In this document: positions 37,608 through 46,726 of the stretch, piece after piece
Numbering within the stretch: position 1 is the first letter of the stretch
Layout: each line of letters opens with the position of its first letter
Assembly: GCF_007860185.1 (NCBI RefSeq)
Contig: NZ_SJPY01000003.1
Coordinates: 434,001 to 498,000 of the forward strand
Source of the DNA: Novipirellula aureliae
Lineage (GTDB): Bacteria; Planctomycetota; Planctomycetia; Pirellulales; Pirellulaceae
Reading direction: 5' to 3'
DNA length: 64,000 bases
Program-made: the position numbers and the translations under genes
Notes under the pieces: model-generated
The model's database searches: none
What the model was told of the DNA's origin: nothing
What the model saw: only the letters and a program-made list of their open reading frames with translations

Positions 37608-37665
37608 GAGTCTCGGAGAGACTCGGCTACGACCGTGCGATATCTTCCGCGTCTCGGAGAGACGC
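37608..37665. repeat. Pair of GTCTCGGAGAGAC palindromes
   Basis: gagtctcggagagactc (37608-37624) and gcgtctcggagagacgc (37649-37665), each followed by cggctac. They are the reverse-oriented relatives of the hairpin within the adjacent 63-bp units and end two bases before the SprT-like stop codon. They resemble dispersed extragenic palindromes. Confidence 0.75.
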
Positions 37666-37667
37666 GG

Positions 37668-38606
37668 CTACGTTTGTTTTTTAGCGAGCCTTTCGAGGGG
37701 CACGTAATATCGGACATATCGCCCTCCATCACTGAACGGCTCGCCTTTGGGGTGTTCGACCAGCACGGTTGCGCGGCGGGTGATTCGGTTCACTCGGCCA
37801 ACAAGAACGTGACCTTGGTGAGTGAATCGTACTTGATCGCCGACGCGGATATCAAACTTTCGGACCGCTCGTTCTCGCTGGGTAATCAGATCATGGCGGA
37901 AATCGCGATGGTCAAAATGCCGGCGAGCAATCGATTGAAATCTCGCTTCATTGCAATTCCCACTATTCCAAATCAGCATCTCGACCAGATGCGTGAACTC
38001 GTGTTCGGCAACTCGCTGCATCGCTTCGAGCCGATCACGACACAAACGGCCTGTCACTTCGACGGGACGATTGACGTCTTGTTCGAATGTCTGAAACAAG
38101 AGGGTGGACGAAAGCACCAGTTCGAACGTTCGTCTGCCCTGACTTTGGCCGTCGGAGTAGTGGGTGACAAGCTTTCCCGCGACTCGCGTCATTCGCGATG
38201 AGAACCCAAACGACAGTCCCTCTGCGGTCGCAGTCGGCAAAATCTTTCCGTCAAAGAAGTGCTGGTCAATCATCTGCACCATTCGAACCAGATCGTCGCG
38301 GCCAACTCGAGTGAAGTTGGGGCCGTCCATCGCCCGGCTTAGCATCAGCGTTTGTTGGTAGATCTCTTGTTGCCGCGAGGCGATTTGGGCAGCCGAGAAC
38401 TGCCGCGATGCGACTTCCTTGGCGAGTCGATCAAGTGTTTCAGGGTCGCGAGGCTTGAGATGGTGGTTGGGTTTCACGGCAACGATGGATGAAACGATGA
38501 ATGAGAGGTTGAGACGCTTTGGAGCCAATTCTACGGAAATCTGCGCCGCGGCGGCAGCGGTCGGTTGACTCACGGATTGCCGCCTTTCGTCCCCAAGAGG
38601 CCCCAA
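37668..38606 (-). CDS. SprT-like zinc metallopeptidase domain protein
   Basis: 312 residues as drawn, but the first 45 are poorly supported; a GTG at about residue 45 (VKPNHHLKPRD) may be the true start. The centre carries a SprT-like fold: MVQMIDQHFFDGKILP, LSFGFSSRMTRVAGK, and HEFTH (His202, Glu203, His206), the zinc site and catalytic Glu. After it a basic region (RHFDHRDFRHDLITQRERA) precedes a small beta domain (VGDQVRFTHQGHVLVGRVNRITRRATVLV), which resembles a KOW/SH3-like module. SprT-like enzymes cleave proteins bound to DNA in some organisms; the target here is unknown. Confidence 0.7.
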   Translation of the reverse strand: MGPLGDERRQSVSQPTAAAAAQISVELAPKRLNLSFIVSSIVAVKPNHHLKPRDPETLDRLAKEVASRQFSAAQIASRQQEIYQQTLMLSRAMDGPNFTRVGRDDLVRMVQMIDQHFFDGKILPTATAEGLSFGFSSRMTRVAGKLVTHYSDGQSQGRRTFELVLSSTLLFQTFEQDVNRPVEVTGRLCRDRLEAMQRVAEHEFTHLVEMLIWNSGNCNEARFQSIARRHFDHRDFRHDLITQRERAVRKFDIRVGDQVRFTHQGHVLVGRVNRITRRATVLVEHPKGEPFSDGGRYVRYYVPLERLAKKQT

Positions 38607-38867
38607 GAAGTCTCAAGAGGCCCCAACAGGATCATGAACGAGCCCGAGCGGATCGCGAACCAGAAGGACAGCGGTTTTTGCAGCGTGAAAGCGACTCTCG
38701 AAGAATGCCCTCTGGCAATTTTGGCCTGGAAACGGCATTTTCCGCCTATCTCCTCGATTTTGCTGAGATTATTGCGACCGCTCTCGGAGAAACATTTGAC
38801 GATCGTGGTGTCCTTGGATGATAATAGATCCACCTATTGCTTCTCTTACGATCTAAGTGAAATAACC

Positions 38868-40913
38868 ATGACGCAGTTTGCGGCAACCACAACGACAGCC
38901 AACACGACAGTCAACACGACCACGGGCCACACGAACCACCGTTTTGCGGAAACGAGTTCGCGACATCACCAATCGCTCTTTCTCTTGTTTCTGTTTTTGA
39001 TTTTAGGATGTATGTGTGCCTTTTGCGTGAAATCCTCCGCACAGGCGGGTGGGGCAGGAAACGGCAAGATCGATGTCATTCCTCTGGTCGACGCTTTTAA
39101 GCAAGAAAACGTCATCAATCGGATGGATCGTGCCGCGAGGAGCTTTTCGCGTTTTCGTGAAGCCCCCGCTGGCTTTTCCGAAGGTCGCGTGGCCCAGGCA
39201 TACTATAAAGACTATGTGCCAGCAATGATCACACAGCCGGATGCTTACGACAAAGCATCAAAGTTGACTCAGCAAGCTCTTGACTACTTATTCGCTGCCC
39301 AACGCAGCAATACCCCCAGCGCTCCCTACATTCTGCAGTGGATTTTTCAAGGCATGCAGCCTATCGCCGAAGGCAACTATTCGGAGATCGCTCGAATCAA
39401 TGCCGTTGTTGCATTGGCGCGGCTTGACGAACGGCAAGCCGATCCATCGAACCAGCGGCCTCCGCTGCCACTGCGTCGCGCTCTGCCGATTTTGATTCGT
39501 CTCTATGAAAACGAGGCGAATAGTGAAGGGGTGCGAGCCGCAGCTTTGCAGGGCATTCGTCGCCATGTCGTTTACACGTTCCCGATCATCTCAGCGGATG
39601 ACCGTACGAAATTAGCGACCCTGATGAACAACTTGCTTTCGGAACCGACGCCAGACGATCGGACTGAAAAGTCTCACGCTTTTCTGCAACGCTATGCCGT
39701 CGATATTTTGGAGTACCTTCGAACCGACAACGGGCCTGCGATTGCGAAGGAATTGGTCAGTATCAGCACCGATTTGGATCGCGACAATTTAATTGCCTTG
39801 CACTCGGCCGCCAGGTTTGGTGCGATGAAAAGCGAAGAGTTGGCTGGGCAAGTGCCCAACGCTGGCGAGGTCGTCGACAGCTGGACCGTGAGAGTTTGGC
39901 AAGCTTTCCGCGACGAAATCAACTACTTCGATTCGCTCGCACCACCAGCGCCGGCCGCCATGCAACCCTCCTCACCCGAGTCGGCAATCATCGAAGAGAC
40001 GAAAACTCCCGTCCGTGGCACGGGCCGACCGACTGGTGGACGAATGGGCGGCGGGCGAATGGGTGGCGGAGAGATGTACGATTATGGGGATGAAATGGAT
40101 ATGGGCGGGGGTAGTATGCGAGGTGGCGGAGCAAGGCCAACTCGGGGTGGACGCTCCGACATGGGCATGGGAATGACAGAGGATTATGATTTTGACATGG
40201 AAGGAGCTGGAGGCATGAGAGGCCGAAGGGGCGCTATCACCACCCCTGAATACGATCCACAAACCCTCGAAATCGTCGCTTCAAGAAAACGTTTGAACCA
40301 TTTGTTTCAACAACTCTATCTCGGAGCGAGCGGTCGCCCCAACGTGGGAGAAAACGTTGGCACAGGGGGACTGTTTAGTGCAGTGCCTGAGGATCAAAAA
40401 AGGGTCGTCCAACAGTGGTTGATTGAAAAGATGGAGCCGGTTCTGACACTCGTCAACGATCGATACATCCTCTCGAATTCCGAGTTTTACAACGTGCTTT
40501 TGGACCAGGAAGAGATTCTCCGCGAACTGGCCGGCGAGGAGGCCAAGCGGATCATTAAAGAAGATCTGGAAAAGCAAGGCGTGAAAATGGACCGCGAGGA
40601 ACGCGAAGCCAGAGACAGCCTGGGAAGCCCTGTACCCGAGGATGCCCGACCCGAGGATGCCCGACCCGAGGATGCCCGACCCGAGGATGCCCGACCCGAG
40701 GATGCCCGACCCGAGGATGCCCGACCCGAGAATGCCCGACCCGAGAATGCAGAAGCGGAGAATGCTGCTCCCGGCAACGCAATCCCAGCGAATGCCGGAG
40801 CGATTCCACCGGTAGATGAAAACCAAGTTCCCAATGCTGGCCAACCGGCCGCAATGCCAGCCGGCGATGGAGCTCCTTCCATCGACGCGATCGAAGGATT
40901 CGAGCTACCGTAG
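38868..40913 (+). CDS. Exported repeat protein with Gly/Met linker and PEDAR tail
   Basis: 681 residues from the ATG at 38868; an upstream frame extension to 38565 lacks family-like sequence. A Thr/Asn-rich start (ATTTTANTTVNTTTG) leads into a hydrophobic signal segment (SLFLLFLFLILGCMCAF). Then follow helical HEAT-like repeats (RINAVVALARLDERQ; EGVRAAALQGIRRHVV), a Gly/Met/Arg linker (about residues 385-450, GGRMGGGRMGGGEMYDYGDE), another helical part, and six PEDAR units plus PENAR. The tail is Pro/Ala/Asn rich. No enzymatic motif is seen. Probably a periplasmic or surface structural protein. Confidence 0.7.
   Translation: MTQFAATTTTANTTVNTTTGHTNHRFAETSSRHHQSLFLLFLFLILGCMCAFCVKSSAQAGGAGNGKIDVIPLVDAFKQENVINRMDRAARSFSRFREAPAGFSEGRVAQAYYKDYVPAMITQPDAYDKASKLTQQALDYLFAAQRSNTPSAPYILQWIFQGMQPIAEGNYSEIARINAVVALARLDERQADPSNQRPPLPLRRALPILIRLYENEANSEGVRAAALQGIRRHVVYTFPIISADDRTKLATLMNNLLSEPTPDDRTEKSHAFLQRYAVDILEYLRTDNGPAIAKELVSISTDLDRDNLIALHSAARFGAMKSEELAGQVPNAGEVVDSWTVRVWQAFRDEINYFDSLAPPAPAAMQPSSPESAIIEETKTPVRGTGRPTGGRMGGGRMGGGEMYDYGDEMDMGGGSMRGGGARPTRGGRSDMGMGMTEDYDFDMEGAGGMRGRRGAITTPEYDPQTLEIVASRKRLNHLFQQLYLGASGRPNVGENVGTGGLFSAVPEDQKRVVQQWLIEKMEPVLTLVNDRYILSNSEFYNVLLDQEEILRELAGEEAKRIIKEDLEKQGVKMDREEREARDSLGSPVPEDARPEDARPEDARPEDARPEDARPEDARPENARPENAEAENAAPGNAIPANAGAIPPVDENQVPNAGQPAAMPAGDGAPSIDAIEGFELP
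40635..40754. repeat. 15-bp coding tandem repeat (PEDAR), 8 copies
   Basis: cccgaggatgcccga occurs six times exactly, then twice with AAT for GAT (PENAR, PENAE). Bases, not only residues, are identical among the first six, so the array is young. Confidence 0.95.
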
Positions 40914-40920
40914 GCCTGGC

Positions 40921-41610
40921 CTACTGACTGGCAATGGTTCCATCGATGGCGATCGTGTCACTAAAGTCGTAGGGATGGAACGAACGCCCGATCTGTTTCG
41001 CCAGCATTCCAAGATACAACTTTCGGAATCTTGTTTCATTCGTTTCGCTGGTGTATTGGCCCGTCGTTACCGGATAGGTGAACTGATCTAAATCGGTGCG
41101 ATAAAGAACGTCTCCCGAAGCCACATCGATCACTGCCAAACTGACGTCGCTACGCCCTCGGTACAACGTCGGTCCGTCGCGAAGGGTTAGATTGCGGAGC
41201 TCGATACCGATCACTTTGTCCGCCTTGACGCCTTTGCCAATTTCAGCAAAGTCGACAGTGTCCCATCCATGACTGTCTCGCCAATCGGCTATCTCATCTT
41301 CGCGAACAAGCCTCACATCGTCGAGTTCTTTTATTAGAATATCGCCAACGTATCGACTCAATAAACGTGCTGAAATATTATCGGAATACTCACTGTTGTC
41401 GGCCAAGGTGACAATCGCCAAGCGACAATCCTCGAGCTCCTTGGAATCCTTGTAGTCGGCGGGAATTTTGTCAGCCCCACTGGCGTGGATCAGATTGGAC
41501 ACGATACCCAGGCAACCGGGTTGGGTTAGCATCAGTGTAGCGAGCAACATACCCGCAAGAATTGCCGTTAGGCCTCGGGAGCCCTTTTTCAAAAAAAACA
41601 TTGTCTTCAT
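40921..41610 (-). CDS. Probable lipoprotein of unknown function
   Basis: 229 residues from the ATG at 41610 (MKTMFFLKKG); an earlier in-frame start adds 20 residues without signal-like character. The hydrophobic segment [20 protein letters not shown] ends in a cysteine, but QPGC is a weak lipobox. The mature part (RLAIVTLADNSEYSDNISARLL, VGDILIKELDDVRLVREDEIADW, SDVSLAVIDVASGDVLYRTDL) is an alpha/beta domain like those of secreted proteins that bind in envelope assembly, but I cannot name the family. It converges on the PEDAR-tail gene, with seven bases between stops. Confidence 0.65.
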   Translation of the reverse strand: MKTMFFLKKGSRGLTAILAGMLLATLMLTQPGCLGIVSNLIHASGADKIPADYKDSKELEDCRLAIVTLADNSEYSDNISARLLSRYVGDILIKELDDVRLVREDEIADWRDSHGWDTVDFAEIGKGVKADKVIGIELRNLTLRDGPTLYRGRSDVSLAVIDVASGDVLYRTDLDQFTYPVTTGQYTSETNETRFRKLYLGMLAKQIGRSFHPYDFSDTIAIDGTIASQ

Positions 41611-41804
41611 CGCGAATCCTTTCGCACTGCGGTCATTCTCAAGTTCGTTGCATCTGCAGAACCTCACCAATAGCCATTTTTCGTCGGCAAAGGCAAGTCT
41701 AATTGACGAACAAAGTCCAACGGTGCCGATTAGGTAAACTTTTCGCCCTGATTTGCCGATCCATATAACGATGTAGACGATTCTTCAGTCGTTAAGGAAA
41801 CGGT

Positions 41805-43487
41805 ATGGGCCTTCTGGGAACAATTCAACAGGCGAAAAGCGGACTCGATGTCGCACAGCTTGGGCTACAAGTGGTCGGCAATAATGTCGCCAATACCAAC
41901 ACTCCTGGATATATCCGCCAACAGTTAGAGCAGGCGGCATCGGTGTCGACCCGTGAAGGCAACCTGATCAAGGGGCACGGAGTACTGCCGACCGGGATCG
42001 TTCAAATCGTCGACAAGGCCTTAGCCGAGCGGATGATGAACGCGAAAACGGCCGTCGTCGGTGCCGAAACGCTCGAAAAAGCTTTCAACCAACTCGAAAA
42101 CCTGTCTTCTGATCTGGACAACACGGGGCTTAGCCAGCAATTTACTCAGTTCAACAACTCTGTTCACGAATTGTCGGCTCAACCGGGCGACGCTTCGCTG
42201 CGAGAATTTGTGGTTTTGCAAGGTGAAACGCTGGCAAGCAACATCCGCCAGACCCGCCAAAACGCGATCGATCAACAAGGGTCGTGGGACGGTGAAATGA
42301 AGCAAATGGCGAGTGAAATCAATAGCCTTACCGAACGCATTGCCAAACTGAACCTCGAAATCGCCACGATTGAGGGAGGCGGGGACAGTGATGCGACCGG
42401 ACTACGCGACCAACGCTATCTCGATCTCGAATCGCTTTCCGAGTACGTGCAGATCAACTATCAAGAACAAGAAAGCGGTGCGATCAACGTCTTCGTCGGC
42501 GGTGACTACTTGGTAAGTAACAGCAACCATCGTGATGTCTACAGCGAATACAACCAGGAACTCGGTGGACAAGAGGTTCGTATCGTCGAAACCGACTCCC
42601 CGCTGCAAGTCACCGGTGGAAAACTGTCTGCGTCGATGCAAGCGCGCGACGGAGTTTTCGGCGACTATGTCGATCGACTCGACACGATGGCCGCAGCCCT
42701 AATCCGTAGCGTCAACGAAGTCCATTCGCAAGGACAAGGCCGCCAAGCATTCCAAGCGGTTACCTCTAGCTCCAAAGGAGAAGCGGGGGTGCCACTCAAT
42801 GTCGCTGGATTACCCTTTATTCCCGACAATGGGACGTTCGATATGAACGTTGTCGACGATCAGGGGAATGTCGTTTCGACGCACCAGATCAAAGTCCGGC
42901 GTCTGGGCCAAGTCACCGACTCAACCATCAACTCAATCGTATCGGACATCGATGCCATCGAAGGGATCTCGGCAAGTGTCAGTCGCGATGGAAATATCGA
43001 AATCCTTTCGGACTCACCCACGGCCGGATTTACGTTTGGGGATGACACCAGCGGCTTCTTGGCCGCGGCAGGGATCAACACCTTCTTTTCAGGTAGGAAC
43101 GCTGTCGACATCGATGTCAACCAAGCACTCAAAGAGGACAGCGACCTGCTAGCAATCAGCCAAGGTGGAATCGGCGAAGATACTGACGTTTTGACCAATC
43201 TACTCGATCTGGTCGACAAGCCTCTCGATGACCTTGAAGGACGTAGTGTCAGAGGCCTCTACGAAGGAACGCTTTCGATCCTCGGCCAACGTGTGGGATT
43301 GCAAGCGAGTGAAGCAGAGGGTTTAAGGAACTACTATTCATCGCTGCAGAGCCAACACTTGGCGATCACTGGCGTCAATATCGACGAGGAATCGATCAAG
43401 ATGATCGCGTACCAACGAGCATTCCAAGCGTCATCGCGAGTGATCTCGACGGCGGCCGAAATGTTGGACATTCTGGTCAACCTGTAA
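41805..43487 (+). CDS. flgK: Flagellar hook-associated protein 1
   Basis: 560 residues. The N-terminus MGLLGTIQQAKSGLDVAQLGLQVVGNNVANTNTPGYIRQ is the axial-protein signature, and the C-terminus NIDEESIKMIAYQRAFQASSRVISTAAEMLDILVNL the matching coiled-coil. The middle has VFVGGDYLVSNSNHR and a long variable domain. FlgK sits at the junction of hook and filament. AAGGAAA lies upstream of ATG. No other flagellar gene is in the window: flgL, fliD and flgM are not near, so the gene is isolated. The downstream gene is on the other strand. Confidence 0.93.
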   Translation: MGLLGTIQQAKSGLDVAQLGLQVVGNNVANTNTPGYIRQQLEQAASVSTREGNLIKGHGVLPTGIVQIVDKALAERMMNAKTAVVGAETLEKAFNQLENLSSDLDNTGLSQQFTQFNNSVHELSAQPGDASLREFVVLQGETLASNIRQTRQNAIDQQGSWDGEMKQMASEINSLTERIAKLNLEIATIEGGGDSDATGLRDQRYLDLESLSEYVQINYQEQESGAINVFVGGDYLVSNSNHRDVYSEYNQELGGQEVRIVETDSPLQVTGGKLSASMQARDGVFGDYVDRLDTMAAALIRSVNEVHSQGQGRQAFQAVTSSSKGEAGVPLNVAGLPFIPDNGTFDMNVVDDQGNVVSTHQIKVRRLGQVTDSTINSIVSDIDAIEGISASVSRDGNIEILSDSPTAGFTFGDDTSGFLAAAGINTFFSGRNAVDIDVNQALKEDSDLLAISQGGIGEDTDVLTNLLDLVDKPLDDLEGRSVRGLYEGTLSILGQRVGLQASEAEGLRNYYSSLQSQHLAITGVNIDEESIKMIAYQRAFQASSRVISTAAEMLDILVNL

Positions 43488-43558
43488 GCCCGTCCGGTTG
43501 CAGCGTAGCCTACAGACGCAGTCATCGGTGTAGTGATTGTTGGCTAACGTTTTGACAT

Positions 43559-44710
43559 CTAGCGAGCGATTACATCTACATCTTCCTCTTTCGAATCGGC
43601 ACGGGGAAGCCATTTAGCGATCATCGCCGATTCGGTTACTTTTACATGCCCTTCACAACGCATTTCGTCCGCTTCACTTCTTAGTCGGATGTGAACGATC
43701 ACCTCTTCGCCAAGCGGTTCTTCTTGCTGCCATTCGATTGGAATGTGAAGCCCGCTAACAGGTCTCGATTTTGTCAGCCCTTTCACCTCTTCAGGTGAAA
43801 ATTCCCAACGGCCGATTTTCGCTTCCGATGCTTCTCGCTGTGGGTCCAAAACAACAACGGTTAATTCGGCATCAATCTCAAAATCTTGCAAATTGACAGC
43901 TGCCCCCAAGCGATCAACGGCACGGACCACCAAGTACAACCCGTCGGGTGTGTCCGAGTTGGTTGCTGTGTCAGGCAACTTCGCTCCTGACAAACCGAGA
44001 TGCAATTCCAACCGTTCGGGGGTTGATCGTTTGGGTTCGGTTGCCTTCACGGCATCCGGTAGACGAATCTGTCCCGGTGGTGCCGGCAACTCTTCGCCGC
44101 CAGGGTTCGGTGGCGGCAGCAATTCCCCCGGTTCAATCGGCGAAAACTCCGTGTCTGATTTACCCGGCGGTTCGGGACCACCGATTGGTGGCGGCAACGG
44201 TAATTGTGAACGGTCGGTTTCCCAAGACGGTTCGTCCTCGAAGGGACTTTCGAATCGATCGCTGGGAACCAATGCATCGGGATCTGCGATTCCTGGATCG
44301 ATCATCGTTTCATCAAACTCGCCCTCGAGATCAAATGAATCGCTGGGTGGCGTCGAAGCCGATGGTGGGACAGCATTCAATTTGGGGCCGTCCGATTGCG
44401 GATCGAGCGGGCCAGCTGGTTCCACCGTTTGTCGCTTCGCCCGTTCTAATTTTTCTCGCAAAACGCGATTTTGATAATCCGCGTCATACAATTGGTCTTC
44501 AAGAACGCGTATTTCGCTAGCCATCCGTTGCCGATACAAATCGTTGTGAGCACGACTTTGGCAACCCGACGCCGCCAGCAACCATGCAACAGAAAACGTC
44601 ATCGGCACTAGAAAACCAATGGATTTTGTCGTTATTCGTTCGTTGGTGTTGCGAGGCTTTGCCACGAGGATACTTGTACGGCCACGGAAAGGGATTGTCG
44701 AAACCGACAA
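43559..44710 (-). CDS. Proline-rich lipoprotein with coiled coil
   Basis: 383 residues. A long N-region leads to a lipoprotein signal ending LLAASGC (Cys50), so about 30 residues precede the core; an inner start is possible. After the cysteine a charged coiled coil (RMASEIRVLEDQLYDADYQNRVLREKLERAKR) is followed by an extended Pro/Asp/Glu segment of about 130 residues (LPPPIGGPEPPGKSD; LLPPPNPGGEELPAPPG). The end is a beta-rich domain of about 150 residues (ERLELHLGLSGAKLPD, GLYLVVRAVDRLG). It is probably a membrane-anchored envelope protein reaching through the periplasm. Function unknown; its only neighbour of known role is flgK, converging. Confidence 0.75.
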   Translation of the reverse strand: MSVSTIPFRGRTSILVAKPRNTNERITTKSIGFLVPMTFSVAWLLAASGCQSRAHNDLYRQRMASEIRVLEDQLYDADYQNRVLREKLERAKRQTVEPAGPLDPQSDGPKLNAVPPSASTPPSDSFDLEGEFDETMIDPGIADPDALVPSDRFESPFEDEPSWETDRSQLPLPPPIGGPEPPGKSDTEFSPIEPGELLPPPNPGGEELPAPPGQIRLPDAVKATEPKRSTPERLELHLGLSGAKLPDTATNSDTPDGLYLVVRAVDRLGAAVNLQDFEIDAELTVVVLDPQREASEAKIGRWEFSPEEVKGLTKSRPVSGLHIPIEWQQEEPLGEEVIVHIRLRSEADEMRCEGHVKVTESAMIAKWLPRADSKEEDVDVIAR

Positions 44711-44828
44711 TTGATGAAAACATCAAAAGGCAAAAAAATCGCCCTGAACCGCTCCGATAACGCGCGGCCCCCTCCCAGGTCAACGCCGATTTGCGGCAAG
44801 AAAAGTCAGGCACACGAGGCTTATGCTC

Positions 44829-44945
44829 TGTCCCTCATCGTTCTTTGTCCCTCATCGTTACCTGTCCCTCATCGTTACCTGTCCCTCATCGTTCTTGTCC
44901 CTCATCGTTCTTGTCCCTCATCGTTACCTGTCCCTCATCGTTACC
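44829..44945. repeat. TGTCCCTCATCGTT tandem repeat, 7 copies
   Basis: Seven copies of tgtccctcatcgtt, each followed by a short variable joint (acc, ctt or ct). It ends 19 bases before the stop codon of the cold-shock-DUF1294 gene on the minus strand; the joint variation makes unit length about 16-17. Confidence 0.9.
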
Positions 44946-44964
44946 GTTCATTGCCCCTTACCGT

Positions 44965-45552
44965 TCATTGCAGGGGAGATAGAAGCAACGCCACGAAAGC
45001 AACATTAAGGACGACCGTTGCCCAGAAAAGAACCAGGAATGATTGTTTCCGCGTTTTGTGTCGGAAGATCGCTTGCGCAATGAGCGCACCTGGCCAACCG
45101 CCAGTCAGAGCCATCATATGAAGTGTGAATTCCTGAGTTCGCCACTTGCTCTTTTGGGCAGCACGTTTGTCCGAATAGTAGACCACGAACGTTGCGGCAC
45201 TCATGCCCAAGTACACCCATAGCACGTATTCTGGAATGTATTGTGTGCGTGTCAGAACCGCAACGAACACCACAAATGCTGCCGCGGTTGCGACTCGAAT
45301 CGATCCAATTTTCTGAACGGTATCGGCTGCCTTAGCTTTGCGAGGCCGCGTGCCTTTGATAGCAACGTCGACAGCGCATACCCTGCCGTTTCGATCGGTC
45401 GAGAGTAGAAAGTCAACGGAATCACCGACGACCGGCCGACGATGGTGGCGTGAGAATGAAGAGACATGAGCGAAGACCCGCGTTCCACCATTTAGTGGAG
45501 CAATAAAGCCAAAGCCACGCTCATCATTCCATTCGGTAAGTTTCCCCTTCAG
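44965..45552 (-). CDS. Cold-shock domain plus DUF1294 membrane protein, non-standard start
   Basis: The frame codes for KGKLTEWNDERGFGFIAPL and RVFAHVSSFSRHHRRPVVGD, a complete cold-shock domain (RNP1-like GFGFI and VFAHVS), then a linker and a DUF1294 membrane part (TQYIPEYVLWVYLGMSAATF, YYSDKRAAQKSKWRTQEFTLH, GGWPGALIAQAIFRHKTRK). Total 195 residues if it begins at the CTG at 45552. No ATG, GTG or TTG lies in frame between the upstream stop (about 45713) and the GTG at 45273, which would remove the whole cold-shock domain. So either CTG/ATA serves as start or the original start was lost next to the transposase scar. CSD-DUF1294 proteins are widespread and of unknown role. Confidence 0.75.
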   Translation of the reverse strand: MKGKLTEWNDERGFGFIAPLNGGTRVFAHVSSFSRHHRRPVVGDSVDFLLSTDRNGRVCAVDVAIKGTRPRKAKAADTVQKIGSIRVATAAAFVVFVAVLTRTQYIPEYVLWVYLGMSAATFVVYYSDKRAAQKSKWRTQEFTLHMMALTGGWPGALIAQAIFRHKTRKQSFLVLFWATVVLNVAFVALLLSPLQ

Positions 45553-45652
45553 TATGGGGACAGAGCTTGAATCCGGTGGATTTGCCTTTTCCCTAACCGA
45601 GGTATACGATTCCTGGTGATTCTGCTGATGCTTTTCTCTCGGGAGGTGTGTG

Positions 45653-45946
45653 ATGGTTCGGTTGGCACGTAGCGAGGTGTTTGATCCGCATGAGGTCGTT
45701 GTCGGCCATCTCTACAATCGGACCTGCCGACGCTGTTTCCTGATGGGAAATGACCAAGTGTCCGGCAAAAACTTCGACCACCGGAAAATTTGGATCGAAA
45801 AATATCTGCAACAGTTTGCGGAATTTTTTTCTTTAGATTTGCTGACCGAGAAGTGCCGGCGGCAAACAATTCACTGGACTTTGAGTTCCAAAAAAACTAC
45901 CCTATGGGTAGTGCCGCTATCGTTATGCGCGCACCTCGTTTATTGA
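45653..45946 (+). pseudogene. REP-associated tyrosine transposase remnant (N-terminal)
   Basis: A perfect gene start (GGAGGTG before ATG at 45653) leads into about 64 residues that match the N-terminus of planctomycete Y1 transposases (VVVGHLYNRTCRRCFLMGND, SGKNFDHRKIWIEKYL, FSLDLL). The HUH motif and the catalytic Tyr, which should come later, are absent: from about 45845 the frame continues into unrelated sequence and stops at 45946. It lies upstream of and opposite to the cold-shock gene. Called a remnant because the family match stops sharply. Confidence 0.6.
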
Positions 45947-46069
45947 GTTTGACCATGACAGTGCTTAAACTTATTCGGGTGGTGTATAGGTGAACTTTGC
46001 TTGCCCATAAAATATACCGTAGTGGAATAGGGAAGCAAACGCCGTGGATGGGGAGACAGGGAGGGAGCG

Positions 46070-46235
46070 GGGGAAATTGAAAAAGTTAAATTGTAAATTT
46101 GAAAATGCAAAATGGTTAGGGTGATGGTGGAAAAGCACTGGTTACTTCCGAGTCTTCGCCTCGACGATCCGTTGATCTTGGTCCTTTCCTGCCCCACAAA
46201 TTTGCAATTGTCAATTTTGCTTTTTCAATTTCCCC
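46070..46235. repeat. 24-bp inverted repeat around 118 bases
   Basis: Arms 46070-46093 and 46212-46235 match at 22 of 24 positions (ggggaaattgaaaaag core). They are AT rich, unlike the surrounding sequence, and could be the ends of a small non-autonomous element. Confidence 0.6.
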
Positions 46236-46661
46236 TTACAACCAGCTTCGCCACAGCCTTTCGCATCCCCCGCCGCTTCCTCCTCCGAAGCTTCTACTGT
46301 TTCCTCGTAGACCGACACCGGAACACGGCGTAGATTCAAGACCGAATAGGGTAGTGGTTCGCATCGGGTCACATGACGTTCGATGATCACATTCACTTAT
46401 ACCCCATCAGGAAGATTCGGCGACTGCGTAAGCACTACGGTCGAGCCATGCACAACTCCTCTGTAAGTTTCACTCGTGCTCACTGGGAATACTCCTAGAA
46501 AACTGGCGGTCTCGAAATCGGATGGTCTGAACTGGAATTCAGTTTACTCCGTGGAAGTGACACCGGAAAGTAGCAACGGATCTTGTTTGGTATCATTGTT
46601 TTCATTTTGGTTTTCATCTTCACTTGTTTGATTGTTGTTTGAAGGATGAATCAACTCGGTC

Positions 46662-46726
46662 GTGTCTGTGGCTTCCAGTCGCAGTGTTTGTCCAGCCATC
46701 AAACTGCGGCTGGAAGCCACAGACAC
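46662..46726. repeat. Large palindrome (GGCTTCCAG type), copy 1
   Basis: Arms 46662-46689 and 46701-46726 pair nearly perfectly (gtgtctgtggcttccag against ctggaagccacagacac) around an 11-base loop. The same core recurs at 49378-49428 and, weaker, at 50528, so the three flank the sulfatase and HAD genes. Confidence 0.8.
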
